Of a DNA stretch of 64,000 nt, positions 47,525 to 59,108 are shown piece by piece. Position numbers and translations under genes: made by a program. Numbering within the stretch: position 1 is the stretch's first letter; every line of letters starts with the position of its first letter. The stretch comes from Symsagittifera roscoffensis (Eukaryota; Xenacoelomorpha; Acoela; Convolutidae), in NCBI RefSeq assembly GCF_963678635.1, contig NC_087068.1, positions 12,528,027-12,592,026 on the forward strand, written 5' to 3'. Below the pieces are notes generated by a model. It was not told where the DNA came from, did no database searches, and saw only the letters and a list, made by a program, of their open reading frames with translations.

Positions 47525-47597
47525 GGGGATGTAGCTCAAATGGTAGAGCGCTCGCTTCGCATGCGAGAGGTACGGGGATCGATGCCCCGCATCTCCA
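47525..47597 (+). tRNA. tRNA-Ala (CGC), intact
   Basis: A perfect cloverleaf with loop TTCGCAT: acceptor GGGGATG/CATCTCC, anticodon stem CTCGC/GCGAG, T arm CGGGG-ATCGATG-CCCCG. It reads GCG alanine codons. With AGC and UGC copies present, one array encodes all three usual eukaryotic Ala anticodons. Confidence 0.92.
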
Positions 47598-47963
47598 AAC
47601 TAGAGCCACTCATCAAATGGTAATCACTATCTCAAGATAATCTATTGTATATTGAAATTCCTAACAAGTAAATTCTCTGCGAACGAAAAGAAAAACTTCA
47701 TAGTTGCTGACTAAGCGAAAAAAATTTCCGCGAGATTTGATAAACATGGGATATAGGTCAAATGGTAGAGCGCCCACTTAGCAAGCCAGAAGTACGGGGA
47801 GCAATACCCCGCATCTCCAAAGTTAAGGACATCGAGTATTTAATTAACTTTCTTCAGAAAACTACTGAATATTGAAATCTTATACAAGAAATACCTTCCC
47901 AGAAAATCTATAACCTCTTGTTTGCCGACTGAAACGAAAGCTTCCTGGACAGTTATAAACAAT

Positions 47964-48036
47964 GGTGATGTAGCTCAAATGGTAGAGCGCTCGCTTAGCA
48001 TGCGAGAGGTACGGGGATCATTGCCCCGCATCTCCA
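47964..48036 (+). tRNA. tRNA-Ala (AGC), lost G3:U70
   Basis: The 5' strand is GGTGATG, so position 3 is U and the alanine identity pair is gone. A58 is also changed (ATCATTG). Confidence 0.55.
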
Positions 48037-48403
48037 AACTAGAGCTTCTCATCAAACGATAATCACTATCTCAAGATAATCTATTGCATATTGAAATTCC
48101 TACCAATTAGATTCTCTGCGAATGAAAAGAAAAACTTCATAGTTGCTGACTAAGCGAAAAAAAAATTCCACGAGATTTGATAAACATGGGATATAGGTCA
48201 AATGGTAGAGTGCCCACTTATCAAGCCAGAAGTACGGGGAGCAATACCCCGCATCTCCAAAGTTAAGGACATCGAGTATTTAATTAACTTTCTTCAGAAA
48301 ACTACTGAATATTGAAATCTTATACAAGAAATACCTTCCCAGAAAATTTATAACCTCTTGTTTGCCGACTGAAACAAAAGCTTCCTCGACAGTTATAAAC
48401 TAT

Positions 48404-48476
48404 GGGTATGATGCTCAAATGGTAGAGCGCTCGCTTAGCATGCGAGAGGTACGGGGATCGATGCCCCGCATCTCCA
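48404..48476 (+). tRNA. tRNA-Ala (AGC), acceptor mismatch
   Basis: GGGTATG gives U4-C69, and positions 8-9 are AT in place of TA, which weakens the A box. Confidence 0.6.
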
Positions 48477-48842
48477 AACTGGAGCCACTCATCAAATGGT
48501 AATCACTATCTCATGATAATCTATTGCATATTGAAATTCCTAACAAGTAGATTATCTGCGAACGAAAAGAAAAACTTCATAGTTGCTGACTAAGCGGAAA
48601 AAAATTCCGCGAGATTTGATAAACATGGGATATAGGTCAAATTGTAGAGCGCCCACTTAGCAAGCCAGAAGTACGGGGAGCGATACTCTGCATCTCCAAA
48701 GTTAAGGACATCGAGTATTTATTTAACTTTCTTCAGAAAACTACTGAATATTGAAATCTTAAACAAGAAATACCTTCCCAGAAAATTTATAAACTCTTGT
48801 TTGCCGACTGAAACAAAAGCTTCCTCGACAGTTCAAAACTAT

Positions 48843-48915
48843 GGGGATGTAGTTCAAATGGTAGAGCGCTCGCTTTGCATGCGAGAGGTACGGGGATCGA
48901 TGCCCCGCATCTCCA
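48843..48915 (+). tRNA. tRNA-Ala (UGC), near-intact
   Basis: Best 73-nt UGC copy in the window. The only change is C11 to U, which wobbles with G24. Confidence 0.87.
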
Positions 48916-49707
48916 AAACTAGAGCCACTCATCAAATGGTAATCACTATCTCCAGATAATCTATTGCATATTGAAATTCCTAACAAGTAGATTTTCTGCG
49001 AACGAAAAGAAAAACTTCATAGTTGCTGACTAAGCGAAAAAAACTTCCGCGAGATTTGATAGTAATGGGGATGTAGGTCAAATGGAAGAGCGCCCACTTA
49101 GCAAGCCAGAAGTATGGGGAGCATCACCCCGCATCTCCGAAGTTAAGGACATCGAGCAATTAATTAACTTTCTTCAGAAAACTACTGAATATTGAAGTCT
49201 TCTACAAAAAATACCTTCCCAGAAAAATTATAACCTCTTGTTTGCCGACTGAAACAAAAGCTTCCTCGACAGTGCTAAACCATGGGCATGAAGCTCAAAT
49301 GGTAGAATGGTACGGGGATCGAAGCCCCGCATCTACAAATACAAGAGCAACTCCTTAATTGGTAATTACTAACTGCAGATAGTCTATTGCATATTGAAAT
49401 TCCTAAAGAGTAGATTTTCTGCGAACGAATAGAAATATTTCATAGTTGCTGACTGAGCGAAAAAAAACTTCCGCGAGATTTGATGGTAATAGATATAAAG
49501 GTCAAATGGTAGAGCGCCCACTTAGCAAGCCAGAAGTATGGGGAGCCATACCCCGCATCTCCGAAGTTAAGGACATCGAGCAATTAATTAAATTTCTTCA
49601 GAAAACTACTGAATAATGAAGTCTTATACAAGAAATACCTTCAAAGAAAAGTTTTAACCTCTTGTTTGCCGACTGAAACAAAAGCTTTCTGGACAGTATA
49701 AAATCAT

Positions 49708-49780
49708 GGGGATGTAGCTCAAATGGTAGAGCGCTCGCTTAGCATGCGAGAGGTACGGGGATCGATGTCCCGCATCTCCA
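49708..49780 (+). tRNA. tRNA-Ala (AGC), near-intact
   Basis: One G53-U61 wobble in the T stem; otherwise perfect. Confidence 0.85.
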
Positions 49781-50568
49781 AACTAGAGCCACTCATCAAA
49801 TGGTAATCACTATCTCAAGATAATCTATTGCATATTGAAATTCCTAACAAGTAGATTCTCTGCGAACGAAAAGAAAAACTTCATAGTTGCTGACTAAGCG
49901 AAAAAAAATTCCGCGAGATTTGATAAACATGTTATATAGGTCAAATGGTAGAGCGCCCATTTATCAAGCCAGAAGTACGGGGAGCAATACCCCGCATCGC
50001 CAAAGTTAAGGACATCGCTCATTTATTTAACTTTCTTCAGAAAACTACTGAATATTGAAATCTTATACAAGAAATACCTTCCCAGAAAATTTATAAACTG
50101 TTGTTTGCTGACTGAAACAAAAGTTTCCTCGACAGTGCTAAACCATGAGGATGAAGCTCAATTGGTAGAGTGGTACGGGGATCGAAGGCCCGCATCTACA
50201 AATACAATATTAACTCCTTAAATGGTAATTACTAACTGCAGATAGTCTATTGCATATTGAAATTCATAAAGAGTAGATTTTCTGCGAACGAAACGACAGT
50301 TTTCATAGTTGCTGACTAAGCGAAAAAAACTTCCGCGAGATTTGATGGTAATAGGTATGAAGGTCAAATGGTAGAGCACCCATTTAGCAAGCCAGAAGTA
50401 TGGGGAGCAATACCCCGCATCTCCGAAGTTAAGGACATCGAGCAATTAATTAAATTTCTTCAGAAAACTACTGAATATTGAAGTCTTATACAAGAAATAC
50501 CTTCACAGAAAGTTTTAACCTCTTGTTTGCCGACTGAAACAAAAGCTTCCTGGACAATATTAAATCAT

Positions 50569-50641
50569 GGGGATGTAGCTCAAATGGTAGAGCGATTGCT
50601 TAGCATGCGAGAGGTACGAGGCTCGATGCCCCGCATCTGCA
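50569..50641 (+). pseudogene. tRNA-Ala (AGC), decayed
   Basis: A27-G43, A51-C63 and G2-G71 mismatches. Confidence 0.55.
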
Positions 50642-51006
50642 AACTAGAGCCACTCATCAAATGGTAATCACTATCTCAATATAATCTATTGCATATTGAA
50701 ATTCCTAACAAGTAGATTCTCTGCGAACGAAAAGCAAAACTTCATAGTTGCTGACTAAGCGAAAAAAAATCCGCGAGATTTGATAAACATGGGATGTAGG
50801 TCAATTGGAAGAGCGCCCACTTATCAAGCCAGAAGTACGGGGAGCAATACCCCGCATCTCTAAAGTTAAGGACATCGAGTTTTTAATTAACATTCTTCAG
50901 AAAACTACTGAATATTGAAATCTTATACAAGAAATATCTTCCCAGAAAATTTATAACCACTTGTTTGCCGATTGAAACAAAAGCTTCCTCGACAGTTCTA
51001 CACCAT

Positions 51007-51088
51007 TGTTATGTAGCTATGTAGCTCAAATAGTAGAGCCCTCGCTTTGCATGCAAGATGTACGGGGATCGATTCCCCAGCATCCCCA
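51007..51088 (+). pseudogene. tRNA-Ala (UGC) with duplicated 5' segment
   Basis: The 5' end reads ATGTAGCTATGTAGCTC, a short tandem duplication of TGTAGCTA, so the acceptor strand cannot pair normally. The anticodon loop is TTTGCAT. Confidence 0.55.
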
Positions 51089-51456
51089 AAACTAGAGTCA
51101 CTCATCAAATGGTAATCACTATCTCCAGATAATCTATTGCATATTGAAGTTACTAACAAGTAGATTTTCTGCGAACGAAAAGAAAAACTTCATAGTTGCT
51201 GACTAAGCGAAAAAAACTTCCGCGAGATTTGATAGTAATGGGGTTGAAGGTCAAATGGTAGAGCGCCCACTTAGCAAGCCAGAAGTACGGGGAGCAATAT
51301 TCTGCATCATCAAAGTTTAGGACATCGAGTATTTAATTAACTTTCTTCAGAAAACTACTGAATATTGAAGACTTATACAAGAAAAACCTTCCCAAAAAAT
51401 TTATAACCTCTTGTTTGCCGATTGAAACAAAAGCTTCCTCGACAGTTCTACACCAT

Positions 51457-51536
51457 GGGCATGTAGCTATGTAGCTCAATTGATGGAGCTCCCACTTATC
51501 AAGCCAGAAGTACGGGCAGCAATACCCCGCATCTCC
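51457..51536 (+). pseudogene. A/B chimeric tRNA body, copy 1
   Basis: The 5' end has the duplicated TGTAGCTA of the 51007 copy; the 3' part is element B (CCCAC-TTATCAA-GCCAG). It is flanked by spacer 1 on both sides, so it is an odd half-unit. Confidence 0.75.
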
Positions 51537-51681
51537 AAAGTTAAGGACATCGAGTATATAATTAACTTTCTTCAGAAAACTACTGATTATTGAAGTCTTA
51601 TACAAGAAATTTCTTCCAAGAAAAATTTTAGCCTCTTGTTTGCCGACTGAAACAAAAGCTTCCTCGACAGTTTTAAATCAT

Positions 51682-51754
51682 GGGGATGTAGCTCAAATGT
51701 TAGAGCGCTCGCTTTACATGCGAGATGTACGGAGAGCGATGCCCTGCATCCCCA
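51682..51754 (+). pseudogene. tRNA-Ala body with UAC (Val) anticodon loop
   Basis: The anticodon loop is TTTACAT. The T arm CGGAG-AGCGATG-CCCTG is badly paired and its B box has lost T55. Confidence 0.55.
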
Positions 51755-53397
51755 AAACTAGAGTCACTCATCAAATGGTAATCACTATCTCTAGAAAATC
51801 TATTGCATATTGAAATTCCTAACAAGTAGATTTTCTGCGAACGAAAAGAAGAACTTCATAGTTGCTGACTAAGCGAAAAAAACTTCCGCGAGATTTGATA
51901 GTAATGGAGATGAATGTCAAATGCTAGAGCGCCCACTTAGCAAGCCAGAAGTACGGGGAGCAATACTCTGCATCTCCAAAGTTAAGGACATCGATTATTT
52001 AATTTACTTTCTTCAGAAAACTACTGGATATTGAAATCTTAAACAAGAAATACCTTCCCAGAAAATTTATAACCTCTTGTTTGCCGACTGAAACAAAAGC
52101 TTCCTCGACAGTTCTAAACTATGGGGATGTAGCTCAAATGGTAGCATGCGAGAGGTACGGGTATCGATGCCCCGCATCTCCAAAACTAGAGCCACTCATC
52201 AAATGGTAATCACTATCTCCAGATAATCTATTGCATATTGAAATTCCTAACAAGTAGATTTTCTGCGAATGAAAAGAAAAACTTCATAGTTGCTGACTAA
52301 GCGAAAAAAACTTCCGCGAGATTTGATAGTAATAGGTATGAAGGTCAAATGGTAGAGCGCCCACTTAGCAAGCCAGAAGTATGGGGAGCATTACCCCGCA
52401 TCTCCGAAGTTAAGGACATCGAGCAATTAATTAACTTTCTTCAGAAAACTACTGAATATTGAAGTCTTATACAATGAATACCTTCCCAAAAAAATTATAA
52501 CCGCTTGTTTGCCGACTGAAACAAAAGCTTCCTCGACAGTGCTGAACCATGGGTATGAAGCTCAAATGGTAGAGTGGTACGGGGATCGAAGCCCCGCATC
52601 TACAAATACATGAGTAACTCCTTAAATGGTAATTACTAACTGCAGATAGTCTATTGCATATTGAAATTCCTAAATAGTAGAATTTCTGCGAACGAAAAGA
52701 AAATTTTCATAGTTGCTGACTAAGCGAAAAAAAAAACTTCCGCGAGATTTGATGGTAATAGGTATGAAGGTCAAATGGTAGAGCGCCCACTTAGCAAGCC
52801 AGAAGTATAAGGAGCAATACCCCGCATCTCCGAAGTTAGGGATATTGAGCAATTAATTAACTTTCTTCAGAAAACTACTGAATATTGAAGTCTTATACAA
52901 TAAATACCTTCCCAGAGATTATAACCTCTTGTTTCCTGACTGAAACAAAAGCTTCCTCGACAGTGCTAAACCATGGGTTTAAAGCTCAAATGGTAGAGTG
53001 GTACGGGGATCGAAGCCCCGCATCTACATATACAAGACTAACTCCTTAAATGGTAATTACTAACTGCAGATAGTCTATTGCATATTGAAATTCCTAAAGA
53101 GTAGGTTTTCTGCGAACGAAAAGAAAAACTTCATAGTTGCTGACTAAGCGAAAAAAACTTCCGCGAGATTTGATGGTAATAGGTATGAAGGTCAAATGGT
53201 AGAGCGCCCACTTAGCAAGCCAGAAGTACGGGGAGCAATACTCTGCATCTTCAAAGTTAAGGACATCGAGTATTTAATTAACTTTCTTCAGAAAACTACT
53301 GAATATTGAAGTCTTATACAAGAAATACCTTCCCAGAAAATTTATAACCTCTTGTTTGTCGATTGAAACAAAAGCTTCCTCGGCAGTTCTACACCAT

Positions 53398-53478
53398 GGG
53401 CATGTAGCTATGTAGCTCAATTGGTAGAGCTCCCACTTATCAAGCCAGAAGTACGGGCAGCAATACCCCGCATCTCCA
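53398..53478 (+). pseudogene. A/B chimeric tRNA body, copy 2
   Basis: Duplicate of the 51457 chimera at +1,941. Confidence 0.75.
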
Positions 53479-53622
53479 AAGTTAAGGACATCGAGTATAT
53501 AATTAACTTTCTTCAGAAAACTACTGATTATTGAAGTCTTATACAAGAAATACCTTCCAAGAAAAATTTTAACCTCTTGTTTGCCGACTGAAACAAAAGC
53601 CTCCTCGACAGTTTTAAATCAT

Positions 53623-53696
53623 GGGGATGTAGCTCAAATGTTAGAGCGCTCGCTTTTTTATGCGAGATGTACGGAGAGCGATGCCCTGCATCCCCA
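53623..53696 (+). pseudogene. tRNA-Ala body with expanded anticodon loop
   Basis: The loop region is GCTTTTTTATGC, a T-run expansion of the 51682 copy. The six Ts would be a premature Pol III stop. Confidence 0.6.
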
Positions 53697-55334
53697 AAAC
53701 TAGAGTCACTCATCAAATGGTAATCACTATCTCCAGAAAATCTATTGCATATTGAAATTCCTAACAAGTAGATTTTCTGCGAACGAAAAGAAGAACTTCA
53801 TAGTTGCTGACTAAGCGAAAAAAACTTCCGCGAGATTTGATAGTAATGGAGATGAATGTCAAATGCTAGAGCGCCCACTTAGCAAGCCAGAAGTACGGGG
53901 AGCAATACTCTGCATCTCCAAAGTTAAGGACATCGAGTATTTAATTTACTTTCTTCAGAAAACTACTGAATATTGAAATCTTAAACAAGAAATACCTTCC
54001 CAGAAAATTTATAACCTCTTGTTTGCCGACTGAAACAAAAGCTTCCTCGACAGTTCTAAACTATGGGGATGTAGCTCAAATGGTTGCATGCGAGAGGTAC
54101 GGGTATCGATGCCCCGCATCTCCAAAACTAGAGCCACTCATCAAATGGTAATCACTATCTCCAGATAATCTATTGCATATTGAAATTCCTAACAAGTAGA
54201 TTTTCTGCGAATGAAAACAACAACTTCATAGTTGCTGACTAAGCGAAAAAAACTTCCGCGAGATTTGATAGTAATAGGTATGAAGGTCAAATGGTAGAGC
54301 GCCCACTTAGCAAGCCTGAAGTATGGTGAGCATTACCCCGCATCTCCGAAATTAAGGACATCGAGCAATTAATTAACTTTCTTCAGAAAACTACTGAATA
54401 TTGAAGTCTTATACACTGAATACCTTCCCAAAAAAATTATAACCGCTTGTTTGCCGACTGAAACAAAAGCTTCCTCGACAGTGCTGAACCATGGGTATGA
54501 AGCTCAAATGGTAGAGTGGTACGGGGATCGAAGCCCCGCATCTACAAATACATGAGTAACTCCTTAAATGGTAATTACTAACTGCAGATAGTCTATTGCA
54601 TATTGAAATTCCTAAATAGTAGAATTTCTGCGAACGAAAAGAAAATTTTCATAGTTGCTGACTAAGCGAAAAAAACTTCCGCGAGATTTGATGGTAATAG
54701 GTATGAAGGTCAAATGGAAGAGCGCCCACTTAGCAAGCCAGAAGTATAAGGAGCAATACCCCGCATCTCCGAAGTTAGGGACATTGAGCAATTAATTAAC
54801 TCTCTTCAGAAAACTACTGAATATTGAAGTCTTGTACAATAAATACCTTCCCAGAGATTATAACCTCTTGTTTCCTGACTGAAACAAAAGCTTCCTCGAC
54901 AGTGCTAAACCATGGGTTTGAAGCTCATGGTAGAGTGGTACGGGGATCGAAGCCTCGCATCTACAAATACAAGAGTAACTCCTTAAATGGTAATTACTAA
55001 CTGCAGATAGTCTATTGCATATTGAAATTCCTAAAGAGTAGATTTTCTGCGAACGAAAAGAAAAACTTCATAGTTGCTGACTAAGCGAAAAAAACTTCCG
55101 CGAGATTTGATGGTAATAGATATGAAGGTCAAATGGTAGAGCGCCCACTTAGCAAGCCAGAAGTATGGGGAGCAATACCCCGCATCTCCGAAGTTAAGTA
55201 CATCGAGCAATTATTTAAATTTCTTCAGAAAACTACTGAATATTGAAATCTTATGCAAGAAATACCTTCCCAGAAAATTTATAACCTCTTGTTTGCCGAT
55301 TGAAACAAAAGCTTCCTCGACAGTTCTACACCAT

Positions 55335-55479
55335 TGGTATGTAGCTATTTAGCTCAAATGGTAGAGCCCTCGCATTGCGTGCGAGATGTACGGGGATCGA
55401 TGCCCCAGCATCCCCAAAACTAGAGTTGAGGGCTCACTTTGCATGCGAGTATTACGGGGATCGCTTCCCCGCATCTCCA
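55335..55479 (+). pseudogene. Rearranged pair: decayed tRNA-Ala (UGC) plus a 5'-truncated copy
   Basis: The first body has the duplicated GTAGCTA 5' end and a one-base insertion in the 3' acceptor side (CCCCAGCATCC). Fourteen bases later, from about 55430, comes a second body lacking acceptor and D arms, with loop TTTGCAT and a T arm CGGGG-ATCGCTT-CCCCG. This joins the 1,941-bp block to the terminal block. Confidence 0.65.
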
Positions 55480-56466
55480 AAACAAGAGTCACTCCTCAAA
55501 TGATAATCACTATCTGCAGATATTCTATTGCATATTGAAATTCTTTACAATTAAATTTTCTGCGAACGAAAAACTTCAAAGTTGCTGACTAAGCGAACAA
55601 AACTTCCGCGAGATTGTTAACTAACAGGGATGTAGGTCAAATGGTAGATTGCTCACTTAGCATGCCAGAAATACGGGAATCAAAGCCCCGCATCTCCTAA
55701 AGTTAAGGACCTTGAGTAATTAATTAGCTTTCTTCAGAAAACTACTAAATATTGAAATGTATAAAAGAAATACCTTCCCAGAAAAATTGTAAACTCTTGT
55801 TTGCCTACTGAAATTAAAGCTTCCTCGACAGTGATGAAAATGGTAGAGCGCTCACTTTGCATGCGAGAGTTACGCGGATCGATGCCCAGCATCTCCAAAA
55901 CAAGAGTCACTCCGTAAATGATAATCACTATCTGCAGATAATCTATCGCATATTGAAATTCTTTACAATTAAATTTTCTGCGAACGAAAAACTTCAAAGT
56001 TGCTGACTAAGCGAACAAAACTTCCGCGAGATTGTTAACTAACAGGGATGTAGGTCAAATGGTAAATTGCTCACTTAGCATGCCAGAAATACGGGAATCA
56101 ATACCCCGCATCTCCTAAAGTTAAGGACCTTGAGTAATTAATTAGCTTTCCTCAGAAAACTACTAAATATTGAAATGTATAAAAGAAATACCTTCCCAGA
56201 AAAATTGTAAACTCTTGTTTGCCTACTGAAATTAAAGCTTCCTCGACAGTGATGAAAATGGTAGAGCGCTCACTTTGCATGCGAGAGTTACGCGGATCGA
56301 TGCCCAGCATCTCCAAAACAAGAGTCACTCCTTAAATGATAATCACTATCTGCAGATAATCTATCGCATATTGAAATTCCTTACCATTAAGTTTTCTGCG
56401 AACAAAAAGACAAACTTCATAGTTGCTGACGAAGCGAACAAAACTTCCGCGAGATATTTAAGTATT

Positions 56467-56539
56467 GGGTATGTAGCTCAACTGGCAGAGCGCTCGCTTA
56501 GCATGCGAGAAGTACGGGTAGCAATGCCCCACATCTCCA
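56467..56539 (+). tRNA. tRNA-Ala (AGC)-like in the B position
   Basis: It sits where element B is expected, yet has a good D arm (GCTC-AACTGGCA-GAGC) and a perfect anticodon arm (CTCGC-TTAGCAT-GCGAG). The acceptor has U4-C69, and the T arm CGGGT-AGCAATG-CCCCA is damaged with the B-type GAGC signature lost to GTAGC. It may preserve an early state of B. Confidence 0.6.
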
Positions 56540-56902
56540 AAATTAGAGTCACTCTTTAAATGGTAATCACTATCTGCAGATTCCCTATTCCATATTGAAA
56601 TTCTTTACAATTAAATTTTCTGCGAACGAAAAACTTCAAAGTTGCTGACTAAGCGAACAAAACTTCCGCGAGATTTTCAACTAACAGGGATAAAGGTCAA
56701 ATGTTGGAGCGCTCATTTAGCATGCTATAACTACGGGAATCAATAACCCGCATCTCCAAAAGTTAAGGTCATCGAGTAATTAATTAGCTTTCTTCAGAAA
56801 ACTACTGAATATTGAACTATATACAAGAAATACTTTCCCAGAAAAATTATAAACTCTTGTTTGCCTACCGAAACAAAAGCTTCCGTGACAGTGATGAACC
56901 AT

Positions 56903-56975
56903 GGGGATATAGCGCAAATGGTCGAGCGCTCACTTCGCATGCTAGAGTTACGAGGATTGATGCCCCGCATCTCCA
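56903..56975 (+). pseudogene. tRNA-Ala (CGC loop), decayed
   Basis: The loop is TTCGCAT, with D stem GCGC, anticodon stem CTCAC/GCTAG and T arm CGAGG-ATTGATG. Confidence 0.55.
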
Positions 56976-58380
56976 AAACAAGAGTCACTCCTTAATTGAT
57001 AATCACTATCTGCAGATAACCTATTGCATATTGAAATTCTTTACAATTAAATTTTCTGCGAACGAAAAACTTCATAGTTGCTGAATAAGCGAACAAAACT
57101 TCCGCAAGATTGTTAACTAACAGGGATGTAGGTCAAATGGTAGATTGCTCACTTAGCATGCCAGAAATACGGGAATCAAAGCCCCGCATCTCCTAAAGTT
57201 AAGGACCTTGAGTAATTAATTAGCTTTCTTCAGAAAACTACTAAATATTGAAATGTATAAAAGAAATACCTTCCCAGAAAAATTGTAAACTCTTGTTTGC
57301 CTACTGAAATTAAAGCTTCCTCGACAGTGATGAAAATGGTAGAGCGCTCACTTTGCATGCGAGAGTTACGCGGATCGATGCCCAGCATCTCCAAAACAAG
57401 AGTCACTCCGTAAATGATAATCACTATCTGCAGATAATCTATCGCATATTGAAATTCTTTACAATTAAATTTTCTGCGAACGAAAAACTTCAAAGTTGCT
57501 GACTAAGCGAACAAAACTTCCGCGAGATTGTTAACTAACAGGGATGTAGGTCAAATGGTAGATTGCTCACTTAGCATGCCAGAAATACGGGAATCAAAGC
57601 CCCGCATCTCCTAAAGTTAAGGACCTTGAGTAATTAATTAGCTTTCTTCAGAAAACTACTAAATATTGAAATGTATAAAAGAAATACCTTCCCAGAAAAA
57701 TTGTAAACTCTTGTTTGCCTACTGAAATTAAAGCTTCCTCGACAGTGATGAAAATGGTAGAGCGCTCACTTTGCATGCGAGAGTTACGCGGATCGATGCC
57801 CAGCATCTCCAAAACAAGAGTCACTCCGTAAATGATAATCACTATCTGCAGATAATCTATCGCATATTGAAATTCTTTACAATTAAATTTTCTGCGAACG
57901 AAAAACTTCAAAGTTGCTGACTAAGCGAACAAAACTTCCGCGAGATTGTTAACTAACAGGGATGTAGGTCAAATGGTAAATTGCTCGCTTAGCATGCCAG
58001 AAATACGGGAATCAATACCCCGCATCTCCTAAAGTTAAGGACCTTGAGTAATTAATTAGCTTTCTTCAGAAAACTACTAAATATTGAAATGTATAAAAGA
58101 AATACCTTCCCAGAAAAATTGTAAACTCTTGTTTGCCTACTGAAATTAAAGCTTCCTCGACAGTGATGAAAATGGTAGAGCGCTCACTTTGCATGCGAGA
58201 GTTACGCGGATCGATGCCCAGCATCTCCAAAACAAGAGTCACTCCTTAAATGATAATCACTATCTGCAGATAATCTATCGCATATTGAAATTCCTTACCA
58301 TTAAGTTTTCTGCGAACAAAAAGACAAACTTCATAGTTGCTGACGAAGCGAACAAAACTTCCGCGAGATATTTAAGTATT

Positions 58381-58453
58381 GGGTATGTAGCTCAACTGGC
58401 AGAGCGCTCGCTTAGCATGCGAGAAGTACGGGTAGCAATGCCCCACATCTCCA
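58381..58453 (+). tRNA. tRNA-Ala (AGC)-like in the B position, duplicate
   Basis: Identical 73 nt to 56467, 1,914 bp on. Confidence 0.6.
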
Positions 58454-58816
58454 AAATTAGAGTCACTCTTTAAATGGTAATCACTATCTGCAGATTCCCT
58501 ATTCCATATTGAAATTCTTTACAATTAAATTTTCTGCGAACGAAAAACTTCAAAGTTGCTGACAAAGCGAACAAAACTTCCGCGAGATTTTCAACTAACA
58601 GGGATAAAGGTCAAATGTTGGAGCGCTCATTTAGCATGCTATAACTACGGGAATCAATAACCCGCATCTCCAAAAGTTAAGGTCATCGAGTAATTAATTA
58701 GCTTTCTTCAGAAAACTACTGAATATTGAACTATATACAAGAAATACTTTCCCAGAAAAATTATAAACTCTTGTTTGCCTACTGAAACAAAAGCTTCCGT
58801 GACAGTGATGAACCAT

Positions 58817-58889
58817 GGGGATATAGCGCAAATGGTCGAGCGCTCACTTCGCATGCTAGAGTTACGAGGATTGATGCCCCGCATCTCCA
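58817..58889 (+). pseudogene. tRNA-Ala (CGC loop), decayed, duplicate
   Basis: Same 73 nt as 56903, at +1,914. Confidence 0.55.
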
Positions 58890-59035
58890 AAACAAGAGTC
58901 ACTCCTTAATTGATAATCACTATCTGCAGATAACCTATTGCATATTGAAATTCTTTACAATTAAATTTTCTGCGAACGAAAAACTTCATAGTTGCTGAAT
59001 AAGCGAACAAAACTTCCGCAAGATTGTTAACTAAC

Positions 59036-59108
59036 AGGGATGTAGGTCAACGTGTAGAGCGCTCACTTAGCATGTCAGAAATACGGGGATCAATGCCCCG
59101 CATCTCCA
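59036..59108 (+). pseudogene. Last element B, with a tRNA-Ala (AGC) anticodon
   Basis: GGGATG-TA-GGTC, D loop AACGTGTA, anticodon arm CTCAC-TTAGCAT-GTCAG, T arm CGGGG-ATCAATG-CCCCG. Unlike other B copies it keeps T55 and a consensus B box. Last tRNA body before the flank. Confidence 0.65.

Larger units (their letters stand above)
52123..54124 (+). pseudogene. Class A-delta copies of the 1,941-bp repeat (52123 and 54065)
   Basis: Two 60-nt copies, about 1,942 bp apart. The second has GGTTGCATG at the deletion joint. Confidence 0.75.
47101..54965 (+). pseudogene. Class A0 anticodon-armless copies, distal group (7 copies)
   Basis: Starts are 47101, 49284, 50147, 52551, 52975, 54493 and 54914. 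The structure matches the 15.7-34 kb group. The copy at 54914 has also lost two D-loop bases. Confidence 0.8.
51457..55338 (+). repeat. About 1,941-bp higher-order repeat, two copies
   Basis: The chimera, expanded-loop copy, A-delta copy and two A0 copies recur in order at +1,939 to +1,942. Confidence 0.85.
55838..58229 (+). pseudogene. 5'-truncated tRNA-Ala (UGC) copies of the terminal block (5 copies)
   Basis: Bodies at about 55838-55897, 56257-56315, 57333-57393, 57751-57811 and 58169-58229 start inside the D loop (AATGGTAGAGCG). The acceptor 5' strand, the 5' D stem and the A box are all missing. The T stem is also damaged (CGCGG/CCCAG). Several sit 418 bp apart. Confidence 0.75.
55838..59030 (+). 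repeat. Terminal block: 418-bp units inside a 1,914-bp duplication
   Basis: Elements at 56257, 56467 and 56903 recur at about 58169, 58381 and 58817. Spacer 2 in this block has the shorter TTTACAATTAAATTTTCTGCG form, distinct from the rest of the array. Confidence 0.82.

Noticed and set aside
756-59000. Many short open frames within the array (for example 756-977, 42973-43287, 56812-57084) on both strands
   Set aside because: Each is a tRNA body plus spacer read as protein. They recur with the repeat period and shift frame with small indels, and no domain is visible.
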